From NCBI RefSeq assembly GCF_000422905.1, contig NZ_AUGY01000004.1, forward strand, positions 140,325 through 204,324: a stretch of 64,000 nt of DNA, written 5' to 3'. Positions 57,376 through 64,000 of this stretch are shown here, one piece after another. Every line of letters begins with the position of its first letter. Position 1 is the first letter of the stretch. This DNA is from Paenibacillus alginolyticus DSM 5050 = NBRC 15375 (GTDB lineage Bacteria; Bacillota; Bacilli; Paenibacillales; NBRC-103111). Made by a program: the position numbers and the translations under genes. The notes under the pieces were generated by a model that was not told the DNA's origin, ran no database searches, and worked only from the letters and a program-made list of their open reading frames with translations.

Positions 57376-58236
57376 ATGCAGGAATTTGCCCACGAATATG
57401 CACAACAGCTTTATTTGAACCCGAATGAGTTTGTAAAAATGAGCGGTTTGTGGTGTCTCCGCCTTGGGCATAACATAGCCAAACCAACCTATCAGGTTGG
57501 GCCTAAAAGAATCGAATGCTACAGCCTTCATTTTGTGGTTGAAGGTCAATTGCTGCTTCAATATGAAGACCGGGAAGTGATTCTCCAGCCTGGTGATATT
57601 TGCTGTTTCTTCCCGAATGAATCGTATTCATACCGCATCTACGAACCGGAAAAGACCTTAAAGCTTATCTGGATTGCTTTTCAAGGACCCCAGGCTGCGC
57701 CGCTGCTGCAATCGCTAGGACTAACTCAGGTCACCCCCATTCTGCGTGCAAGATGCAGCAAGGAAATCTGGAATAAACTATATGCATTACTTCATAATAT
57801 CTCGGATCAACCAGATGGAGTCCAAGATATCGGCTTTTCATTAGAACTGCAGGAAAAGCTATATGCTATCTTTGCCATGCTTATGAAAGAGGGAATGACT
57901 CTTAACGATGACAAAGGCAACGTGGCAGACATACCATGGCTGCAGCGTTCACTTGATTTTATTCAATTGCACTATATGGAAGGAATCAGCATCAAGGAGG
58001 TTGCTGAAGCGGCGGGGGTACACAGATCTTACTTCTCGGATATCTTCAAGAAAATGATAGGCGTATCACCTAACCGCTATTTGCACCGGCTCAAAATGGA
58101 AAAGGCTGCTGAGATAATCTCATTAAGGGATCGGAATATAACAGAGGTCGCTTATACTGTAGGCTATCCGAGTCTATACTCGTTCTCACGAGCATATCGC
58201 AATTATTATGGCCATTCTCCAGGCAGCAAGCCGTGA
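57376..58236 (+). CDS. AraC-family regulator
   Basis: This 286-residue regulator has an N-terminal cupin-like domain (about 25-110, LHFVVEGQLLLQYEDREVIL, PGDICCFFPNESYSY) and a C-terminal AraC HTH (about 190-284, SIKEVAEAAGVHRSYFSDIF, EVAYTVGYPSLYSFSRAY). It is divergent from the sulfatase and upstream of the tandem GH43 gene, either of which could be its target. Confidence 0.88.
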   Translation: MQEFAHEYAQQLYLNPNEFVKMSGLWCLRLGHNIAKPTYQVGPKRIECYSLHFVVEGQLLLQYEDREVILQPGDICCFFPNESYSYRIYEPEKTLKLIWIAFQGPQAAPLLQSLGLTQVTPILRARCSKEIWNKLYALLHNISDQPDGVQDIGFSLELQEKLYAIFAMLMKEGMTLNDDKGNVADIPWLQRSLDFIQLHYMEGISIKEVAEAAGVHRSYFSDIFKKMIGVSPNRYLHRLKMEKAAEIISLRDRNITEVAYTVGYPSLYSFSRAYRNYYGHSPGSKP

Positions 58237-58379
58237 TGGAAATGTCCCTTTTCCTCACTTGACGCACCACTTTCTCTATTAAGAGTTTGTACAAAGCACG
58301 ATATACTTATCATAAAAACAGAACCGACTCCGACTCCTGAATGTACATTCTCAAATCGTTATATGGAAGGAAGAATAAA

Positions 58380-60167
58380 ATGAAGAGTGAATTTATCATG
58401 CAGCCTCCGCATCCTGAAACGGAATGGTCCGCATGTACGGGCTATTCTGAATCGGCAGTATTAATAGAACGAATTTTGGATGTCTCCCTAAAAGATACCA
58501 GTATTTGCACAGGGCCGGATCATATGTACTATTTGACCGGAACGACAAATGGCTCAAACTTGCAGGTATGGACATCCGCAGACTTAAAGTCATGGACGGG
58601 GCCAGCCACAGTGTGGAGCTTGGAGCAAGAGGGGACGTGGCAAAAGGATAGCGAGGGCTCCTCTGGTATTTGTGCGCCGGAAATCCACTATGTAAAAGGA
58701 ACGTTTTGGATCACATACGGGTTGAATCAAGGGGGAACCGGCTTGCTCAGATGCTCTTCCGCCTCCGTCATGGGCCCTTACCAGGATATGGGGAAGATGA
58801 CTGCTGACGGGCAGGATGCATCGTTATTCGAGGATGAAGACGGGGCTGTGTATTGGGTTTACAGCAATGGCAAGATTGCTCGGATGAATGAGGATATGAC
58901 CGGTCTTGAGGAAGTACCCCGAATGGTAGAAGTGCAGCCTTGGAAGGTCGCGGGGCGGGAGGATCATCCATCGTACATACGGAATCTGCAGGTAGGAACA
59001 TACGGGGCTTTTTTATACAAGCGGGATGGGTATTACTATATGTTCTGTGCAGATGCGCTCGAGAGGATGGGCAGCGATGCCGTAGATACCTTTGTAGCGG
59101 TGAGCCAATCGATCTATGGTCCATACAGCAGGCGGTATCTGGCACTTCCCCATGGCGGACAAATCTCCTTATTTACCGGGCTGGACAATCAGCTATATGC
59201 ATCCTTTACGGGCTGTGGCAGCTACTCACCGGTTGAGCATTATCCTTCCGTTGTACCCATGTTATTTGCAGGCCAGGGATTCATTAGACCAATTGAAACT
59301 GCGGTGCTTGAGAAGGGTGCTGTGGGAAGTCTTAAACCCGTCGCGGACTTCCTGATTCGGGATCCTCATATTAGCACTGGACCGGATGGGATGTATTATT
59401 TGACGGGGACTTCAGACAAGCCTCATCGAAATTTTTGGGACCGGAATAACCAGCTTCACTTGTGGAGCTCAAAAGATCTGAAGGAATGGAACCATGTGGC
59501 GAAAGTATGGGATTTATCCGAGAATGGTACTTGGGAGAACAACATTTATGAGAATCCTTGTCTCTGGGCACCGGAGATGATCTATTTGTACGGAACATTC
59601 TGGATTACTTATTCACTAAAAGGCGGAGGCACTGGGTTGATTAAAAGTGTATCTGGACATGCAGAAGGACCGTATATCGATATGGGTCGCATGACGAATA
59701 CGGATATTGACTCCAGCCTGTTCCAAGATGACGATAGTCAAGTGTATTTTGTTTGGCAGGACGGTAAAATTGCCAGGATGAAGAAGGATATGACAGGGTT
59801 TGCGGAGGACCCCCGCAAGTTGCTGTGCTCGGGTGGACATCGCGTTGGCTATGAGGGTGCTTTCATTGTGAAGTACAAAGGGAAGTACATTCTTGGTGCG
59901 GCGGAGTGGAATGGCGATAAAAGAGTGGACGGTACGTATGATTTGATGTATGCCGTTGCTGAAGATTTGTACGGCCCTTATACCCCAAGACGGTTGGCGG
60001 TACCCCATGGCGGTCACGGAACGATGTTTATCGATCATGATGGAAGACTCATGTCTACATTTTTTGGTAATGATCGAACTGCTCCATTCCGGACCCGTGT
60101 GGGAATTGTTCTGCTGGGGGCCGAAGAGGATGGAGAGGGGCTATGCATAGAGCCTAGTTGTGAGTAA
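58380..60167 (+). CDS. Tandem GH43-like glycosidase (two catalytic modules)
   Basis: This 595-residue protein lacks a signal peptide. The ATG at 58380 has GGAAGGA before it, favoured over 58341. It is two copies of one five-bladed GH43-like module, about residues 20-300 and 325-592. Paired motifs are CTGPDHMYYLTGT / STGPDGMYYLTGT, CAPEIHYVKGTFWITY / WAPEMIYLYGTFWITY, and NGKIARMNEDMTG / DGKIARMKKDMTG. The second copy has the classic RDPHI catalytic-Asp motif; the first has KDTSI. GH43 enzymes are mostly beta-xylosidases, arabinofuranosidases or galactosidases; here the likely substrate is an imported oligosaccharide. Confidence 0.82.
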   Translation: MKSEFIMQPPHPETEWSACTGYSESAVLIERILDVSLKDTSICTGPDHMYYLTGTTNGSNLQVWTSADLKSWTGPATVWSLEQEGTWQKDSEGSSGICAPEIHYVKGTFWITYGLNQGGTGLLRCSSASVMGPYQDMGKMTADGQDASLFEDEDGAVYWVYSNGKIARMNEDMTGLEEVPRMVEVQPWKVAGREDHPSYIRNLQVGTYGAFLYKRDGYYYMFCADALERMGSDAVDTFVAVSQSIYGPYSRRYLALPHGGQISLFTGLDNQLYASFTGCGSYSPVEHYPSVVPMLFAGQGFIRPIETAVLEKGAVGSLKPVADFLIRDPHISTGPDGMYYLTGTSDKPHRNFWDRNNQLHLWSSKDLKEWNHVAKVWDLSENGTWENNIYENPCLWAPEMIYLYGTFWITYSLKGGGTGLIKSVSGHAEGPYIDMGRMTNTDIDSSLFQDDDSQVYFVWQDGKIARMKKDMTGFAEDPRKLLCSGGHRVGYEGAFIVKYKGKYILGAAEWNGDKRVDGTYDLMYAVAEDLYGPYTPRRLAVPHGGHGTMFIDHDGRLMSTFFGNDRTAPFRTRVGIVLLGAEEDGEGLCIEPSCE

Positions 60168-60172
60168 TATAA

Positions 60173-60217
60173 AAACATGAATTAAGCTCCTGATCGGGCT
60201 GGATTCATGTTTTTTTC
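60173..60217 (+). terminator. Terminator after the GH43 gene
   Basis: AAACATGAAT pairs with ATTCATGTTT, with an inner AGCTCC..GGGCTGG stem, followed by seven T. Confidence 0.85.
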
Positions 60218-60251
60218 TACTATTCGTGAAATGGAAAGGAGCTGCCAGTCC

Positions 60252-62029
60252 ATGAAGTTTTTCTCCGTGAAAAAGTTGGTTTCACCTACGGTAAGCATCC
60301 AGGGGAAAATCTTTGTCGCATTCAGTCTGGTTACTCTGATTGGAATCGTTGCTGTGACAAGTATTGTTTATTTGTACATGAGAGAACGGTGAAGAATAAT
60401 GCGATTACTTCCGTTACGGAAAGCATACGCCAGGCGGACGAATCCTTAAATCTCCGATTGGAGGAAGTTAGTCGATTAAATACGGTGGTCGCTACCAATA
60501 AAACGGTGCTGGATACGCTGGTTAGCAAGACGGAGGAACCAAGCTACGAGTGGTTCCAGGAGCAAAAGCGGATCGAGGAGTTTTTATCCGCTTTGATTGC
60601 CTACAAGCCATACATTTCACGCGTTGCCGTCATAGGGTTGAACGAAAAGGTGTTTTTTGTCGGATCCCCATGGCTCGACAAGAACATATTATATACACCG
60701 ATGATGGATTATTTACTTCAAAATGGCTCAGGGCATGCTTATTTTCATCAAACCGGTTTCAGTGACTCCATTGTGACCGGGCGCGAGCTCCGATTTAACC
60801 GTAATTTAATCGGTATGGTGATGTTCGATCTGAATGACGAGTTCATCAAGAAAATCTATGATGTCAAACCTACATCGGACAGTATGTTGTACGTAGTCGA
60901 TAGGAATAACGAATTCATATATCAACCCCAAACAAGCGTCCTTGACAAAGAAACGATCATTGGGCTCAAACAGGAGCTGGCCGGTACAGACAGTTCGGTT
61001 GAAAGGGTTATCCACCAGAAATCTTACCTGGTAATCACGCGGAAATCGGATTATACAGGATGGTCCACGGTGGCACTCGTTCCGATGAAGTCACTTCTAA
61101 CCGAAACGACGCGGATCCGCAAAGTATTAGCCACAGTAGCCATTATTGTGTTTATAATTATCGTCATCGGCACTTTACAGGTTTCCTCGAGAATTACAAG
61201 GAATATTCGAAGGCTGAGATCAATGATGATGCATGTCATGGAAGGCAATATGACGCTCCCAGCTGTCGAAATTCATTCTAAGGATGAAATAGGCCAGCTC
61301 TATCAAGTTTTCAAAAGCATGGTAGAGGAATTAAAGCGTTTACTTGAGGGAATCGTGACGACTGAGAAGGAGAAGCGTGAAGCGGAATTGGCTGTTTTGC
61401 AGGCTCAAATCCGCCCCCATTTTCTGTATAACACGCTGAATACGGTCAAGTATTTGGCCAAACTTAACGGGGTGCCGAATATTGTTGAGGTGTCGGAATC
61501 CTTAATAGAACTCATGCGCGGTGTATTGGGGAATACGAATGAATTTCTTTCCCTGCAAGAAGAACTGCAGTATGTCCGCAGCTACGTCAATATTGAAAAA
61601 TACAAATATGTGGAACCCATTCATTTGAATATAGAAGTCGAAAATGAAGAGCTTTTACAGTTCAGCGTTTTAAAGTTAATGCTGCAGCCTCTTGTAGAAA
61701 ATGCCATCATTCATGGACTATCCTCTTCGAAGCATGAGAGCCTGGTGTTGATTCGCATCTATGAGGAAAACAAAGAACTGAGAATTGAGGTCAGAGATAA
61801 CGGTAAAGGCATGTCAAAGGAACAGATCGATGCGCTGTTTGAAGTGAATAAAGTCCAGACGAACACGCGCTTCAGCGGCATGGGAGTTCGCAATGTGCAC
61901 GAACGCATCGTTCGATTGTTCGGGGAGCCATACGGCGTGTTTCTTTATAGTGAGCCAGAAACCTATACTACTGTGCAGATCAGATTTCCATTGCTGACGG
62001 GTACGGATCGCATGCATCAGGAGGGATGA
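60252..62029 (+). pseudogene. YesM-type sensor kinase, frameshifted after the first membrane helix
   Basis: MKFFSVKKLVSPTVS and a membrane helix (FVAFSLVTLIGIVAVTSIVY) end at a stop at 60390. The rest of the protein continues from VKNNAITSVTES in another frame, one base being missing at CGGTGAAG. The remainder has an extracellular sensor, a second membrane helix (TVAIIVFIIIVIGTLQV), HAMP, the histidine motif RPHFLYNTLN (His codon 61418-61420) and an HATPase domain (NAIIHG, DNGKGM). A GTG at 60389 could start a version lacking the first helix. It ends 3 bp before the response regulator. It may be a working gene with a read error. Confidence 0.85.
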
Positions 62030-62032
62030 AGA

Positions 62033-63640
62033 ATGTTTCAGGTACTTTTGGTTGATGATGAGGCGTTGGCACGTAACGATGTGAAGAGTATGTTGGATTG
62101 GGAAAATCATGGGTTTACTTTATGCGGAGAAGCATATAACGGAGCTATGGCGCTTTCCATGATGGAGCAGCATACCCCGCATATCGCGATCTTGGATGTG
62201 AGCATGCCGTTAATGAACGGGGTCGAGCTGAGCCGTATGATCAGAGACCGATTTCCTAAGGTTAAAATGATCATGCTGAGCAGCTTTGACGATTACGATT
62301 ATGTTCGGACCTGCCTCATGAACGGGGCTATGGATTATTTGCTTAAGCATCGCTTGACCGCGGAAGCTCTGCTGATGCTGTTGGATAAAGCGGTCCAGGA
62401 ATTGCAGAGTGAAGAACGGGAGCATGAAGCACGAAGCGCTCAAACCAAAATGATCGAGCGTCTAAGTCCGGTTATGCTTCGCGAGCATGTGGCTAATTTG
62501 GCTAGAAATGTGCAAGATGCCGGGGAAGTGCTGCAGACTTATGCACGTGACAATGAACTATATTCCGGTTCCATCACTTATGGAACTGCAGCTGTACAAA
62601 TTGTGCCTTTTCTGTTGTTGACGGAGTCCTATACCGATGTACAGAAAAACCGATTTGTACAGCAGGCCACGGAAGTCATGCAAATGGCAATTGGCGACAT
62701 TCAGAAGCGGACGGTAGGCTATGTGGGGGAGGGACGCTTTATTGTTCTGTTTTCTTCGGAGGATCGAAGCGAACATACGGTTACAACCCAAATCAATCAA
62801 GCCATGAGCTCCCTTGCTCATTCGCTCGAGAAATTCCTTAACTTAAAATGCGTCTACGCGATGGGACCGCTATGCGGAAATTTGCGGCTGGTCAGCTCCA
62901 GTTGTTCCAAAGCAAACCAGGATATGAACGTCCAGTTCGATCAAATCTCGAACGTATCCATCTTGAAAGATTCTCTGTTTATGGAAGAACAGAAGCAATT
63001 GCTGCTTTTTCTGGAGCAGTTGGATGGGGAAAGAATGAACCAAATCATTTCAACCATTTTTGCTGTACTGCGGAGTCAGCCTGTCTACGCGATGACGGTG
63101 CAAATCATTGTAAGCGAAATGCTTCATCTTGTTGAAATGGCATGGAAGCGGCATTTTCCTCATGCATCTTTAGAAGATAACGGGCCCATCCCCTCAAGGA
63201 ATGAACTTGGACGAATTGGAAGCGTTACCGAGTTAGAGAAATGGTTGTTAAACTACTATGCGCATATTGTTGAGGCCATCAAAGAACAACGTGCTGGAGG
63301 AGGATCCTATTCGCGCCACATATCGAAAGCCATACAGTATATTACAGATAACTATGCGTCAAACATTTCCTTGGACATTACGGCGAGCGTCCTTAATCTG
63401 AATCCTTCCTACTTAAGCAGATTGTTCAAAGAGGAAACGCAAATGACATTCACAGAGTATTTGAATCGAGTTCGCATAAAAACAAGCTGCATGCTCATGG
63501 AGTCCGGCACCTACACATTGAAACAGATCAGCAGCGAGGTTGGTTTTTTGAGTTATACGTACTTTTTTAAAGTGTTTAAAAGCATAACAGGTACGACACC
63601 TCAGGCGTATATGGATCATCTGAAACCGTCAAAAAAGTAG
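62033..63640 (+). CDS. YesN-type response regulator with AraC HTH output
   Basis: This 535-residue protein has an N-terminal receiver domain with LVDDE, phosphoacceptor Asp55 in AILDVSMPLMNG and a conserved Lys in LLKHRL (His replaces the usual Pro, as in many YesN proteins). A long linker follows, then a C-terminal AraC HTH (about 435-533, LDITASVLNLNPSYLSRLFK, GFLSYTYFFKVFKSITG). It is the partner of the kinase just upstream. It probably controls the GH43/ABC genes of this cluster (inference). Confidence 0.9.
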   Translation: MFQVLLVDDEALARNDVKSMLDWENHGFTLCGEAYNGAMALSMMEQHTPHIAILDVSMPLMNGVELSRMIRDRFPKVKMIMLSSFDDYDYVRTCLMNGAMDYLLKHRLTAEALLMLLDKAVQELQSEEREHEARSAQTKMIERLSPVMLREHVANLARNVQDAGEVLQTYARDNELYSGSITYGTAAVQIVPFLLLTESYTDVQKNRFVQQATEVMQMAIGDIQKRTVGYVGEGRFIVLFSSEDRSEHTVTTQINQAMSSLAHSLEKFLNLKCVYAMGPLCGNLRLVSSSCSKANQDMNVQFDQISNVSILKDSLFMEEQKQLLLFLEQLDGERMNQIISTIFAVLRSQPVYAMTVQIIVSEMLHLVEMAWKRHFPHASLEDNGPIPSRNELGRIGSVTELEKWLLNYYAHIVEAIKEQRAGGGSYSRHISKAIQYITDNYASNISLDITASVLNLNPSYLSRLFKEETQMTFTEYLNRVRIKTSCMLMESGTYTLKQISSEVGFLSYTYFFKVFKSITGTTPQAYMDHLKPSKK

Positions 63641-63716
63641 AATGGAAAGTCATAAATGTTGAATCATCCCAAACAAATAATTAACTATTTGATTATCCAG
63701 TTAGCTCAGGAATGTC

Positions 63717-63745
63717 TTTAAATACGAACTAATGTTTGGTATAAT
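63717..63745 (+). promoter_or_regulatory. Putative promoter of the IS1595-type transposase
   Basis: TTTAAA at 63717-63722, 17-bp spacer, and TATAAT at 63740-63745. The -35 box is weak. It lies 32 bp before the transposase ATG. Confidence 0.45.
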
Positions 63746-63776
63746 GAAATCAAACATATGTTCGGGAGTGATTTTT

Positions 63777-64000
63777 ATGGCAAAGCAAGAATCGATGAAT
63801 CTTATTCAATTTCAAAAGAAGTTTCAAACCGAGGAAGCTTGCCATCAGCATTTGTTCAAGATGAAGTGGCCTGAGGGATATCACTGTCCAAAATGTCAGC
63901 ACCAGAAGGCTTACGAAATTAAGACTCGTAATTTACCTCTTTACGAGTGTACGAATTGCCAACACCAAACAACCGTGATCACCGGAACGATTTTCGAAAA
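63777..64000 (+). CDS. IS1595/ISXO2-type transposase, N-terminal part (partial, right edge)
   Basis: The visible 74 residues start after a GGGAG ribosome site and read FQKKFQTEEACHQHLFKMKW, then PEGYHCPKCQHQKAYEI and YECTNCQHQTTVITGT. Two Cys-x2-Cys pairs form the N-terminal zinc ribbon typical of IS1595-family transposases. The catalytic domain lies beyond the window edge, so activity and the terminal repeats cannot be judged. Confidence 0.82.
   Translation, partial: MAKQESMNLIQFQKKFQTEEACHQHLFKMKWPEGYHCPKCQHQKAYEIKTRNLPLYECTNCQHQTTVITGTIFE

Noticed and set aside
60389..62029. A kinase starting at GTG 60389 as the true gene.
   Set aside because: It would lack the first membrane helix, which lies in the frame just upstream with its own ribosome site; a lost base is more likely.
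1..64000. CRISPR arrays, tRNA, rRNA and riboswitches.
   Set aside because: No regular repeat-spacer pattern, cloverleaf or known riboswitch core was recognised on either strand; small RNAs cannot be excluded by eye.

Overview
The window looks like a Paenibacillus-type (Paenibacillaceae, Firmicutes) chromosome. Pointers are the YesM/YesN two-component pairs with AraC-type output domains, LplB/LplC/lipoprotein sugar ABC transporters, strong AGGAGG-type ribosome sites, CcpA cre boxes, remnants of the sporulation sigma factor gene sigK, and a very large SLH-anchored modular xylanase. No rRNA, tRNA or CRISPR array was seen.

Layout. (1) 1-14.5 kb is a xylan-use region: the end of a sugar ABC permease, a response regulator/kinase/response regulator trio, a repeat-rich intergenic stretch, a cytoplasmic GH10 xylanase and a surface-anchored CBM22-GH10-CBM9-SLH xylanase. 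A broken feruloyl-esterase-like gene and scraps of a kinase, a solute-binding protein and a ricin-type lectin follow. (2) 15.1-25.0 kb is a GntR-controlled catabolic operon: a Cys/Met-metabolism PLP enzyme, homoserine dehydrogenase, aldehyde dehydrogenase, aspartate ammonia-lyase, a RocE-like arginine-type permease, malic enzyme and a YitT protein. The set matches canavanine breakdown through homoserine, aspartate semialdehyde, aspartate, fumarate/malate and pyruvate. It is the best candidate here for a system not described in this kind of organism. (3) 25.1-37.7 kb holds mmuM, an AraC regulator diverging from a 900-residue UxaA-like dehydratase plus aldo/keto reductase, and lutABC-lutR, with gene debris between them. 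(4) 37.7-63.6 kb is a glycan-degradation region: two sulfatases, a heparinase II/III-like enzyme, an acetyltransferase fusion, a secreted beta-helix protein, a tandem GH43 protein, a sugar ABC transporter, four AraC-type regulators (one membrane-bound) and a second YesM/YesN pair. A relic of the formylglycine-generating enzyme lies there too. The right edge enters an IS1595-type transposase.

The window carries much genomic debris. There are three partial copies of sigK sharing the same 5' break point, a beta-helix gene fused to a kynurenine formamidase, several solute-binding-protein and oxidoreductase scraps, and five otherwise well-preserved genes each split by one small frameshift. Some of these shifts could be assembly errors; the scraps cannot.

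All family names come from reading motifs and from memory of the families; no database search was run.
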